Positions 1-10,440 of a stretch of DNA of 64,000 nt are shown one piece after another. Origin of the DNA: Cavia porcellus (taxonomy: Eukaryota; Chordata; Mammalia; Rodentia; Caviidae); the NCBI RefSeq assembly GCF_034190915.1, contig NW_026947484.1:74665482-74729481 (forward strand), given 5' to 3'. The notes below the pieces were generated by a model, which had not been told where the DNA came from, made no database searches, and saw nothing but the letters and a program-made list of their open reading frames with translations. A program made the translations under genes and the position numbers. The first letter of the stretch is position 1; each line of letters starts with the position of its first letter.

Positions 1-489
1 AATAAGCGAAGCTCACCCCCTGGCCCCAAATTCCTTAAACAGGAAAGCAAATACAATTCTGCTGATACCAAAAAAGACAACTGAAAAAGGTTCCAGCAAA
101 GGATGCTCAAACTGGTGAGAGCACCCAGGTTCAGAGGCTGTGGAGGCCGAAAACAAACAGGGGCTCTGGCTCAGATCCTACATATTTTTACCACGGAACT
201 TAAAATTATTCTACCTATAAAAATCTGATCATTATGCTCCTTTTTAAGTACTTAGACATTAAAGCAAAAAGCATCGGAGAGATTACCCACTAGTCAAATT
301 TAAATTCTACTATGTCAAAGAAAAATATCTGAACCAATTAAGTTCATTATAATCTAATTAATCAGATCTGGTATAATTATAATCTTTTATCTCTTTTTTA
401 GGGTCATTAATTTTTGAATGTCATATTTTATCTACTCAGACAGCTCATATGTAGGCCTCCTTCGCTTCTCCTTTTTTCAGTTTTACTTT

Positions 490-885
490 ATTTTTCATTG
501 ACACAATTAATTGAATATATTTAAAGGGTAGGATGCGAAGTTTCAATGTGTGTATAAATGATCAAATTAGACTAATTAGCTCATCCATTACCTCAAATAT
601 TTATAATTTCTTTGGAGTGAGAATATTTAAAATTCTCTCTTCTAACTATTTTGTACTACACGTGATTATTAACTATAGCCATGGTACTGCTTAAAACAAT
701 ACCAAGGCTCATCCCTGTTTACCTGTAATGGTGCGTCATTTGACAAACTTCTCCCCCATCCTCTGCCACTTCCTACTTCCTGTCCCCTCAGCAATTAGTG
801 ACCATCAGTCTCTCTTCTTCAGTGAGTTCAACTTCTTTGGATTCTACATAAAAGATTATATGTTTGACGCATAAAACACACACTA
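490..885 (-). mobile_element. L1M 3' UTR fragment, antisense
   Basis: The plus strand carries the typical reverse of an old mammalian L1 3' UTR: aattagctcatccattacctc, then tattaactatagccatggta, then ttcaacttctttggattctac. An L1 therefore lies on the minus strand. Only the 3' UTR is recognisable and it is strongly diverged. Confidence 0.7.
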
Positions 886-1589
886 CTTCCTCAGAAGTGA
901 CCTTGCTTAGCCTCTCAGTGGCTAAGCACTTTATTGTGTTTTGATTCAAGAAATATTTAACACTTTATTGTGTTTTGATTCAAGAAAGGTTGAGAAGAGT
1001 TCATGATGGGCCTTTGGTAGCTGTCGAGGGTCCCTGGATGAGGGGCTTTATGACTTAAGGAAACAGTGATGAAAATAGTTCTGGTCATTTTAGTTTGCAT
1101 AGAATTCAATCTGCTGTAGCACCTCAATAAAGTCCAAATAAAATACTACCATTTAGAATACAACTACCAATCATCACTTGGACTAATAATGCAATCAGAG
1201 AAACTTGAGTGGCTTGAATTACTGCGCCATCCTGTAGACGTAGATCCTCCATGGCTCCCCTTGGCTTCCTGAAAAGTCTCAGGAACCATCAGAATAGAGA
1301 GCTAGTTATCCCACTGGCAAAACATGAGCAGCGTGTTTCCAGATTCTGCCAAGAGATTGTTCCTTTAAGATTCAGCTCAGGAGATTTGAAAGAAGTTATC
1401 TCTGAGCTCCTCCCAACCCACTTCAGTTCGGCGTTCCTCATGCCCCCTCAGCTGTATCCTCCTAGACTCTGCGCTGTGGCTGTGATCTCCATTTCTTCCA
1501 GGGACCCTGCAGTTTCCTTTTTACAAGGACGTTGTTTTTAAATTACTACCCCAGAACTTAGCATAATGCCTGGTGAAATAATAGAATCT
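886..1589. other. Intronic, mostly unassigned; small duplication at 927-987
   Basis: No gene or repeat family recognised. A 27 bp sequence beginning cactttattgtgttttga occurs exactly twice, at 927-953 and 961-987. The 1251-1541 plus-strand frame has no recognisable protein similarity. Confidence 0.6.
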
Positions 1590-1748
1590 TTAGCTGGGCA
1601 TGGTGATGAACACCTGTAATCCCGGAACTTGTGAGGCAGAGGAAGGAGGATTGCTGCAATTTCGAGGCCAGAGTAGGTGATATAGTGAGTTCCAGGCCAG
1701 CCTGCACTACAAAGCAGGACATTGTCTCAAAAAAAAAACAAAAATACA
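1590..1748 (+). mobile_element. B1-type SINE (7SL-derived)
   Basis: Starts agctgggcatggtgatgaac, has the B1 core gaggcagaggaaggaggattg and a duplicated tail part (gagttccaggccagcctg), and ends in tgtctcaaaaaaaaaac. The internal extra segment is shared with the other B1 copies here. Confidence 0.9.
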
Positions 1749-1811
1749 TAGTCCAGCCATCTGTCTAACCAACCTTCTTTCCTCCCTTCCTTCCTTTCTT
1801 CTTTTCATCCT

Positions 1812-2000
1812 TTCACAAATGTTTATTGAGTATCCACAAGTTCTACAAACTGAGGATATAATATGAAGCAAAACAGACCAAAGTCCCTACTTCGATGGCA
1901 ACTGTATCTTAATAGTGGGAGACAGTTAACAACTGAATAAGTCTGAAATAGGTCTAGTAATTCAAAAGACACGAAGAAAACTAGAATAAAGAAAGAGACT
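1812..2000 (-). repeat. Ancient mammalian interspersed repeat, L2/MIR class
   Basis: tttattgagtatccacaagt followed by gaagcaaaacagaccaaagt and ccctacttcgatggcaact matches a very common old mammalian repeat pattern (gcaaaacagacaaagtccctgccctcatgg). The family is not certain. Confidence 0.45.
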
Positions 2001-3489
2001 CAAATGGGATAACAAAACATGAGCTCCTCGAATGCAAATGAGTAACTGGCTCTTTGAACACGTAGGACGGGTAAGTAGGCACAGTCAGAAAGCCAGTCTA
2101 CCCTTCCTCATCCCCATGCATTTGCCATTTGGAGGATTGACCTTTTCTTGTGTTCTTTAATGAAAGATAAGACAAGCCCCCAGGCTCTTCTGCTTGTTCT
2201 CAGGCAATAGGAAAAGTTTCTTGCTGTTTCTATCCCAAGAAGAGTCTCACTGAGAGAAGTAAAATGCCAAGTCCCATATAACAGTAGTCAAAACTTCTAA
2301 TTTGATTTAAAGGTGAACATTCTTGTGTCTCATGGCTTGGGCCATTTTTGGTCTGGACTACCAGAGCAGACAAAGGCACACAGTTGGCTTCCCAACTGCT
2401 TCTCTTGGAATTCTTCCCTACTCCCCACTCCTGTGTGGGTGTGGGAATTTGAGGAGGTAAATGTAGGGAAGACAATGCAATCCTGTCTGGATTTCCTCTA
2501 TGCCTGTCTATGTTTGACCCTCCCAGGCACTGATAGAAATTGAGAACTCACTTTCTGGGGATGCTGTGGTAGACTTTAGAAACTTCCACAGCATATCGCA
2601 TGATGTAGGCTGCCTCTAGCTGGCCTTAAACGTCCAGCTGCTACCCCTAGGATTCCAGCCAACGCTCTTCCCATGCTACACATGGGACAGCTTCCTGTTC
2701 TTTCTCTTCCCCGTGGCCCGCCCCTGATACACAAGAGCCACATCTGGGCTCCAGTACTCACACATCTTGTCCCAGTTCTGGCAGACGGAGAACTACCAGA
2801 GCCTTGTGTCCATAGCTTCACCAAGCACCCAAGAGCTTTGCAGAGGAGAGTTAGAGTGCTCACTTTCCTGCACTATCAAACTCGTTTTTTGGCTGCTTGC
2901 ATTTCTGTTCTCTTATATTCTTCACATGAGGGAAGATCTACAAGCACCGTCTTATTTGGAGACTTTACATAAGTGACCTAATACTTCACTGTGGCTTGTG
3001 AAATTATTGCTTTGTTCTTGGCCTTTTGAGCCTCAGCCAAATGTAGACAACGTGAATCTCGTTCTAAATACTGTTACAAATAAAAGGTGCTCACATTAAC
3101 CCCACTGGCAAAATTTAAGTACAGGAAAACTTTCAATCAGCTAAAGAGAAATGTTATTGTATATGAGCGGCCTCCTCTCAGCAGCAATCTTACAAATACC
3201 AAAAATGCTAAGAAGACATCCAGGAGGGGAAGCAGTAGGGAAGGCTAGCCAGCCACACATGGGGGTATAAATCAAGAAAATGACAAAAGTTTCCTTTAGT
3301 TGAGGAAGGAATTAAGATGCAAAAAATCCAAACACATACGCAGTGAGATATATTTCACCCAAGTAAGACCAAACAATAATTAGGATGCAGCTCAGGGAGG
3401 TTTAAAAAGCCACTGAACTGGCTGTTGTGCAGTGTGACACTCCAGGAGGTAGTTTGCAGAAGTATTTAAGATCTTAGACGTTAGTGCCA
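2001..3489. other. Intronic, unassigned
   Basis: No exon, RNA gene or clear repeat family recognised. Overlapping open frames on both strands around 2230-2980 are short, lack splice or initiation context and resemble nothing known. Confidence 0.5.
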
Positions 3490-3680
3490 GAGGATAAAAA
3501 TGGATTTTAATTTTTAATATACTTTCTAGCTGTTTATTTTAACCAACTGATTAAGCTTCACTTGGTCTCAGTTTCTTCATCTCTACAAGGCAGGTCGCTT
3601 GTGTACCTGCCTGAAGAGTTGTTCAGAGGGTGAAGTGAAGCACTTTCAGTGTGAGTGTAAATGTATTATTGAATTGATCT
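3490..3680 (+). repeat. MIR SINE
   Basis: Old tRNA-derived repeat. The MIR core is visible as ggtctcagtttcttcatctc followed by acctgcctgaagagttgttc and gaagtgaagcactttcag, in sense orientation. Confidence 0.7.
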
Positions 3681-4189
3681 TATTTCACCAATAGGGTGCA
3701 ATCACAGAGCAACTTTATTTGGATCGGGTCACACCTTTCACCGCATGTGCACAGCTAGTTCTCTCCTTTTGCTTGATGGAAATTTTAGGGAAGTCTCATG
3801 GCTTTTCTGGGCCACTCAAATCTCAAGGATCTCATCCCACTTGTGAAAATTTCCAGTCCAGTGAAATAATAACACTTTGACTATTACCTGTAAGCTTCCT
3901 ACTTTCCCAGCTCAGTTCTGCCTCAGGCCTGGGAACCTGCAGTGAGTGGAATGTTGTTCATCACTGTGTGTTATGTGCCCCATACTATCTGGGCCTGTAC
4001 TCTTTCCCCTGGGCTTGGAGGACCCTCAAAATCAACTTCTCTTCTAGGAGAGTTTTCAGTTGTCTTCAGGCATTCCCTTACCTGTCGGTGTCACTCCCGG
4101 CCGGCAGGAAGGACACACAACAAAGTCTGGCAGTGGACAACCTTTTCTTTTATTTTCCTTCTCCGTACAGCCTGCCCCGGGAATCCTCC

Positions 4190-4366
4190 CGGCCGAAGCC
4201 TCTGTTGGTCCGCTCCCCGCGGCTCCTTGCGTGCTTCTTCCTACAGTCTGTCCCGAAGCCTCTACCGGTCCGCTCTCCGCGGCTCCTTGTGTGCTTCTTC
4301 CTACAGTCTGTCCCGAAGCCTCTACCGGTCCGCTCTCCGCGGCTCCTTGCGTGCTTCTTCTGCTTC
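4190..4366 (-). repeat. 60 bp tandem array in LTR R/U5
   Basis: Three nearly identical units; ccgcggctccttg starts at 4217, 4277 and 4337, a period of exactly 60 bp. Because 60 is divisible by three, all frames stay open through it. It lies downstream of the TATA box and upstream of the polyadenylation signal, so it would be in the transcribed LTR leader. Confidence 0.9.
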
Positions 4367-4418
4367 TTCTTGCTTCTTCTTTCTTTGGCGGGAGAGGCAC
4401 TCACTTTTATAGGGTTCA

Positions 4419-4580
4419 GTTGTTACTAGGCAGACTATCTTACAGGGCGGGTTGTGAAGCAGGAGATCTTACAGGGCGGGTTGTTTACCAAGCAGGAAGC
4501 AGGAGATCTTACAGGGTGGGTTGTTTACCAAGCAAGAAGCAGGAGATCTTACAGGGCGGGTTGTTTACCAAGCAGGAGAT
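4419..4580 (-). repeat. 40 bp tandem array in LTR U3
   Basis: gcaggagatcttacagggcg recurs at 4459, 4499 and 4539, a period of exactly 40 bp, with a degenerate partial unit at about 4419. Each full unit holds ttgtttacca (4481, 4521, 4561), whose reverse TGGTAAACAA is a forkhead-type site. It is a probable duplicated enhancer. Confidence 0.9.
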
Positions 4581-4702
4581 AAGCGCCATCTTAGCACACT
4601 CGATGGGAGGGGTAATCTAGCTCAGGCTTTGCTCTTTCCTACAGGCCTCACGTCCGCCAAGTAAGGCGACCGGGCTCGGGGCTGCGGCTCCCAACACTTA
4701 CC

Positions 4703-5383
4703 GAAGATCTCTACTATAGCTGACAAGAAGCAGCAAAGCTTCTCCTGCTGGTGAAATAACTCCTCTTCCTGAGCTTTGGGTATCTGGTGGGTCCCTAGTT
4801 GGAAGTCTCTTTGCACTCCACTCCTGACAAACTTTGCAAGAGGGCTCTGAGAGGAGTTTCCCCCATGGCTCCCACAGGCAACTCCATTCATTCATGGGTG
4901 GCCTCTGCTACACCTTTTCCAAGGATACTTCATCCCCTTTCTCCTCCTGTTCTGCCACATCAGGAGGGGCCTCTCATGTTTAGGTTCTCAGGCATATGTT
5001 GTTTATCTAGACCTATGTTCTCTAAGTTTCAGGACACAATACTAATCTGAGTGACTCCCCTGAAGCTCCCCTCAACTGCAAAAGAATGGACATGCAACCC
5101 ACAACTAAATAAATTCTCTTTCAATTCTTTAGGCCATAGTCTTCAGGAACATAATTACTAGTACTCGTTTAATTTAGTTTATAATCTCTCAAAAGGTTCC
5201 ACCCAGGTAGTCCAGTAATTTGCTTTAAGATGTGTGATACCTGCCAATGATCAGGATTGTCTTTAAGTCTCTATCACAACTCTGTGGCCACAGGAAAAGG
5301 GATTTATCTACCCATTACATGAAGGCCAGTAGGCCCTGTCTATTTCCTTTCCTGTATACTTAGGCCCTTGGTTTAGTCATGTA
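4703..5383. other. Intronic, unassigned
   Basis: Unique-looking sequence between the solo LTR and the ID SINE. No exon or repeat family recognised. Confidence 0.5.
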
Positions 5384-5400
5384 AGATCTGGAATTCTAGG

Positions 5401-5488
5401 GCTGGGGATTTAGCTCAACAGTATAAGTGCCTGCCTGGCAAGCACAAGATTATGAGTTTGATCTCTGGTATCAAAAAAAAAAAAAAAA
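5401..5488 (+). mobile_element. ID-type SINE with perfect 17 bp target duplication
   Basis: tRNA-like body gctggggatttagctcaaca (A-box region), then gagtttgatctctggtatc (B-box region), then an A17 tail. It is flanked by identical agatctggaattctagg at 5384-5400 and 5489-5505. The exact duplication and pure A tail indicate a recent L1-driven insertion. Confidence 0.95.
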
Positions 5489-5505
5489 AGATCTGGAATT
5501 CTAGG

Positions 5506-6424
5506 TGTAGAAATGCATTAATGATAATATCTTTCTTGCCAACTTGGTAGCCTTCTTGTAAAGAACAAACACCAATGTAGATGGACAAGTACTTTATATA
5601 TAAAAAATATCTAGTACAGAAAAAATATAACTTACTAAGATATGAGAGTAGTAGTTTTATCAAACATAAAAACTCCTCAATCTATTCCCTTCCTAACTAA
5701 TACTCTAAAGCTGATAGAGGGAGGCAGAATTCCCACAAACCTAGAACTCTGACATTGTGAACCAAAATAATTATTTCCTTTTAAAGTTGATTTTCTTGGG
5801 TATTTTTGACACTACTTGACAAACATAGGTGCAGTGGGAAATATCTGGCTTGAAAGCTGTTTTGGCTTTTGTAAGTTTCTTGGTTCTATATCCAAGCACC
5901 TGTAACCTTATAATAAATCTATTTTTCAAGTTATCTTTATTATTCTCTGTTCAGGGAGACAATAGGTGGGGGGCAATTGCACTGCCATGGTAAGGTAATT
6001 TATTCCTATCACTCTGAAGCACAGAGAATCTTCTAGAACAATTTCTGGTATAGAATTATGTGTCTGCCTAGCTTTTGGGGGCAGACTATGGTACAAACTA
6101 GTCTTCTTATCACATTCACATCCATTATTGTCGTAAGAAGCTCTTTAGACACCAAAACCATCTGCCAAGACTGAGGTGAGTCTTCATCCAGCCCCCAATC
6201 CTCTGGCATTGTAGAATACAACTTGGGAGGGTTTTAGAAGTTGAGTTCCTGCCCCGTGTTTACTGGACAGACAACAAAGTAGACACTTTGTAACCCACAC
6301 ACAGAGATTCATACAGAAACCAGTATGCAGCACATATTCATTTTGTAACTGGGACATACAAATATTATAATATTAATAGCATGTTTTAACTGCTTGACAC
6401 TCCACTTGATGTTTTGTTCTTAAG
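5506..6424. other. Intronic, unassigned
   Basis: AT-rich intronic sequence; no gene or repeat family recognised. Confidence 0.5.
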
Positions 6425-6565
6425 AACAAAAACCTTGAGTTCAAATTTCAGTCCCCTCTCCAGCTTTGTGACTTTGTATAAGCTCCTTGATTTCTAGGAC
6501 TCTCTCCTCTGTGTAACAACACCACCATAGTAAAAATTTCTTGAGTACTTGCTATGTGCCCATTT
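6425..6565 (+). repeat. MIR SINE
   Basis: Sense MIR core: ccttgagttcaaatttcagt, ctttgtgactttgtataagc, ending ttgagtacttgctatgtgcc. Confidence 0.65.
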
Positions 6566-6569
6566 GGAA

Positions 6570-6955
6570 GTTGAATATCCCTTAAAATGTCACATAGTAA
6601 GGGCTTTGTCCCCAGCATGGCATCATTGGGAACTATGCAAGACCTTTAAGAAGTATGTTGAGTGAGAGTCATTAAGTCATTGGGGGATGTAATTAGGTCA
6701 CAGGGGCTTTGTTCTCAAAAGGGGAAATGGAGCCCCAGTCTCTCAATCCCTCTCTGCTTCCTGCCTCAAAATGTGACCTCTCACTGTGACATGCATTCTC
6801 ACAGTTAGATGCCACCCTTGCCAGAGGCCCAAACTAATGGGATCACATGAATTTGCACTTGAACCTCCAGGTCTGTGAGCCAGGGCAAGCCTCACTTTAC
6901 TTCATAATAGCCTGTCTGGTGTTTTTGGTATTTCATTATGTTAACCGTAATAGTC
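6570..6955 (+). mobile_element. MaLR/MLT1-type LTR fragment
   Basis: LTR-like sequence with atgtaattaggtcacagggg, ctctctgcttcctgcctca and ttgaacctccaggtctgtga, all features of MaLR LTR 3' halves. It ends near ttatgttaaccgtaatag, next to an oppositely oriented LTR. Confidence 0.55.
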
Positions 6956-7365
6956 AGCTACCCATCACTGTGACAAAATGTCTGAGATAAACAGCTTAGG
7001 CTTATGGCATCAGAAGGCTCAGCTCGTAGTAAGCTGGCTCCCTCACTTTCAGGTCTGAGGCACGGCAGAAGGTGGTGACGAAGGAAAGATGCTCACATCA
7101 TAGCAGCCAGGAAACAGAAGAAGGGAAGAGCGAGGGAGGAAGGGGACATTAAGTAAACACAGTCCCCAGGCCATGCCCTCTCACCTAGGCTCTTTCTCTT
7201 ATTTCTGTTGTGTACCAATAACGTCATCAAATTACGATCCCATCAATGGATCCTTCCACTGATGAAATTAGAGGCTTCATGGTCCAATCACTTCCCAAAA
7301 GGCCATCAACAACCAAGCCATCAAACCCATACCATTTGGCAAAGGACAAGTACTACAGCCGGACA
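6956..7365 (-). mobile_element. MaLR LTR, antisense
   Basis: Plus-strand order ctgtgacaaaatgtctgaga, ctggctccctcactttcag, gtggtgacgaaggaaagatg is the reverse of an MST/MLT1 LTR. The LTR start lies near 7365. Confidence 0.65.
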
Positions 7366-7384
7366 CCATGTTAAGCGCTGGCTT

Positions 7385-7500
7385 TATTGAATTCCCCCAA
7401 TAACCTTATGAAGTAGAATCATTTCATGGGTAAGTTTGCTGAAGCACAGAATAGCTAGTTATCTGCCTAAGTAACCTAGCTAACAAGGAATTGGGTGCTG
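7385..7500 (-). repeat. MIR SINE, antisense
   Basis: aataaccttatgaagtagaa, followed by gaagcacagaatagctagtt and cctaagtaacctagctaaca, is the antisense MIR pattern. It lies directly downstream of CFAP95 exon 2. Confidence 0.55.
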
Positions 7501-7562
7501 AAAAAATGCCCCTCCCCTTACTTTTTTATGTCTTATGATGACAAAGACGCCAGAATTTATTA

Positions 7563-7703
<141 letters not shown>

Positions 7704-7760
7704 CTATTAAGGGTTACATTTTATTTATCATGTATTGCCTTTACATTTTAAAAATCATCC

Positions 7761-8218
7761 TGTTATGGTTTGTGTCTAGATGTTCCCCCAAAGCATCATG
7801 CAGTCAAAGGCAAAGCTTTTGTGGAGGTGGCTGAATCCAGAGTGTGTGATTGATTCATGGTGTAATGCCAGGAGGAAAGGTGCTGGGATTAAGGCTGGGT
7901 GATTTCTGGGTCAGTCCACTGACTAATTTGGCACTGTCCTAAATCCTAGTATTCTGGATACAATATAAGGGACAGAAAGAGGCTTCTCTTGCCCCTCGCT
8001 TGTCTTGTCCCCCTTGTCTTGTCCCCTATCCCTTGTTCTTGCCTGCCTGCTTGTCATGGACTATTTCTCCTCCACGATGCCCTCTGCTATGGCACCATGC
8101 CTTGAAGCCAGCTGATTCTGGACTGAAACCTCTACAAACTGTGATCCAAATAAAGCTTTTTTCCCTTAACTTGTGGGTGTTGGATATTTTGTCTCAGCAA
8201 TGAAAAAAGTCACTAAGA
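7761..8218 (+). mobile_element. MaLR solo LTR
   Basis: Begins tgttatggtttgtgtctaga and tgttcccccaaagc, and ends with gctgattctggactgaaacc, aataaagc (polyadenylation signal) and attttgtctcagcaatgaa. This is the standard MaLR LTR architecture. It lies about 80 bp upstream of CFAP95 exon 2, in the opposite orientation. Confidence 0.85.
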
Positions 8219-9520
8219 TATGTCCAAAGAAAATTTACTATATTTCTGGCATTGTTCTCATTACAAATTTGTTGAATTTGTGAGAAATAAAACATATTCC
8301 ATCTCTTTCAAGTAATGCTGAGGTTATTTCTTAAAAGAAACTTATATGATTAAACTAATAATATTGCAGAAGTACTCCTTATCCTACACAGTAATTATTC
8401 AGTGATTCCAATGCACTGAATCTTATTTAATAATGTAGATTAGCTGCTGACAGTAAATCTAAAATAAGACATGGTAATATCTTAGAAAGGCAACTTGCCA
8501 CTTTAGAAATTCTTACTATCATGAATTTTAACTACAATTTTTTTCAGAAAGAGCTAGCAAAGTATTTGCTCATATTGATTACAATCTTGCCCTCTGCTTC
8601 TAAAGATCATCTGGGGAAGCTGACAATTAAACATAAGCTTAAAAAACAGTTGTTAGAAATATAAATGAAAGAAAAAAATCTAGACATCTTGACTAAAAGA
8701 GTTGTTAGGAATAATTTTAAAAGCAGGGATTTGGGGATAAGGAATAAAAGTGAACTGTTTTGGCTGGCAACAGAAGTAGCTGCTTTCCTGAGTGAAATAA
8801 AGGAAGCTGAGACCAAGTATCCCACAGAAGAGACCTCTATTAAGGTGAGGACTGCATAAGAGACACTCACATACCCAAGAATCTATTCATTCATTTGTTC
8901 ATTCAGCAAATACCTTTAAGGACTTGCCTGCTATTACTTAAATATAGTTTAATGATTCTCTACTTCCATTTTCTCATGTTTAAAATGATTAGAGAAGTAA
9001 TAACAGTATGCCTTAACATTTTTGTATTAATTAAGCTATGAAAATAAAGGAAAAGGTCCTTCATATACTGTAAAGCATCACAGATGCTTATTAGGGTGAA
9101 TACTAATCAAGCTGGTCATATCTATTGATAATCTTTTTTTTATAATTGAACTTAATTTCTCCTCAAAGCTCTATTTGTGCAGGTGGGGAAACTGTAACCT
9201 TGCTCAGTTCAGGGCTCCTTCCAGCCCTAGAGGGGTTTGTGGTACTGTGACACGAAGAATCCACCTGTGTTATCATTGCTGCTTCTTGCCTACATCAACA
9301 GAAGCATCCTCATCTCACGGTGATCCTCCATCATGGATCCAAGAAAGACGCTGAACACCGCTTAACACACATTTGTCACACATTTTCATGTCTTCTTTTG
9401 AGAAATGTTTATTGCCATTTTTAATTGGGTTATTTGTTTTTGTTTGTTTTTGCTATGAAAATATTTTATTATGTCTGGTCTGGTTTAATCTGGTCTAGTT
9501 CGGTTTAGTTGGTTTTGCTT
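8219..9520. other. Intronic, unassigned
   Basis: AT-rich intron sequence. The overlapping frames at 8607-8870 on both strands have no recognisable similarity. Confidence 0.5.
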
Positions 9521-9524
9521 TTTA

Positions 9525-9605
9525 GATTTTCAAGACAGGATTTCATTATGTAGTCCAGACTAGTCTCAAATTCTCAATCCTCCTGCCTCAGCCTACTGTG
9601 TGCTG
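9525..9605 (-). mobile_element. B1 SINE fragment, antisense
   Basis: tttcattatgtagtccagac, then caatcctcctgcctcagcct and gtgtgctg, is the reverse of a B1 left part. It is truncated. Confidence 0.75.
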
Positions 9606-9634
9606 CTCAGAAGCTATTAAGTTTTTTTAGTTTC

Positions 9635-10010
9635 TTATTGTCATAGTCACTTCCTGGTCACTAGACATGACATCCGACACCCACAGTTTAAAAGAGAAGA
9701 GGATTATTTTTGGCTCATGGTTTCCATCCATGGCATGGTTTCCATCCATGGTTTCCAGCCCCTAAAACAGAAAGAGAATGGCAGATGGGCATGGTAGAGA
9801 AAAAGATACTCAACCTATGAGAGCCAGGAGCCAGTGAGAGAAAAGTGGAACTGGGGACAAGAGTGGTCCCTTTCAGGTTACGCTCCAGATGACCCATCTA
9901 CACCCAGCTTCCAATCCTAACAGCAAGTCAGCTATAAGGATCCATGTGATCCAACCATTTTCCAAATACACACAACATTCGGGAGACATTTTAGATATAA
10001 ACCATAACAT
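9635..10010 (-). mobile_element. MaLR LTR, antisense
   Basis: tcatagtcacttcctggtca, then gaggattatttttggctcat and gagacattttagatataaac, ending cataaca, is the reverse of a MaLR LTR whose 5' TGTTATGG lies near 10008. The tggtttccatccatgg unit inside is locally duplicated. Confidence 0.65.
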
Positions 10011-10017
10011 ATATATA

Positions 10018-10440
10018 ACACATATATTCTGAATATTAAATCCTTGTCAGATGCAAAGTTTGAAAATATTTTCTCTCATTCTGTAGGTTGTTCTCTACTC
10101 TGTTGATTATTTCCTTTCTGTGCAGAAATCTTTCAGTTTGATGTAGTCCCATTTACCTATTCTTGGTTTTGTTTTTGGCACCTTTGAGATCTTGTTTAAA
10201 CAGGCTTTGCCCATTCCAATGTTCTAAAGCATTTCTCCTATGTCTTCTTCAATTAGTTTCATAGTTTCTGATGTTGCAAATGCATCTTTAATATGTTTGA
10301 GTTATCTTTGTAATTTGTCAAATAGAAATCTAGTTTCATTCTTCCACATGTGGATATCCAAGTCCCCAGCACTATTTATTGAAAATACCATATTTCTCAT
10401 GCATTTAATTTTTAAAATGCGGTTATTGACCCTCTAAATT
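10018..10440 (-). mobile_element. L1 ORF2 3' part, antisense
   Basis: Plus-strand text aaatccttgtcagatgcaaa, ctcattctgtaggttgttct, tgcagaaatctttcagtttg and ttcattcttccacatgtgg is the reverse of the highly conserved end of L1 ORF2. It is 5'-truncated and mutated, with no intact frame. Confidence 0.85.

Larger units (their letters stand above)
4083..4696 (-). mobile_element. IAP-like (ERVK, class II) solo LTR with perfect 6 bp target duplication
   Basis: On the minus strand the element begins TGTTGGGAGCCGC, the hallmark of IAP-type LTRs, and ends CCGGGAGTGACACCGACA. It is flanked by perfect 6 bp direct repeats cttacc at 4077-4082 and 4697-4702, the duplication size expected of betaretroviral integrases. 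U3 holds a 40 bp tandem array; then a TATA box (TATAAAA, 4411-4405), a GC-rich leader with a 60 bp tandem array, and a polyadenylation signal AATAAA (4154-4149). It is 614 bp, a complete LTR without internal sequence, so it arose by recombination between two LTRs. The CpG-rich, little-decayed sequence points to a recent insertion in CFAP95 intron 2, in the same orientation as the gene. Frames of up to 186 codons across it are by-products of the arrays. Confidence 0.92.

Noticed and set aside
4060..4620. 186-codon plus-strand frame and other overlapping frames with repeated peptide units
   Set aside because: Produced by the 60 bp (multiple of three) and 40 bp arrays of the IAP-like LTR; the LTR runs on the opposite strand.
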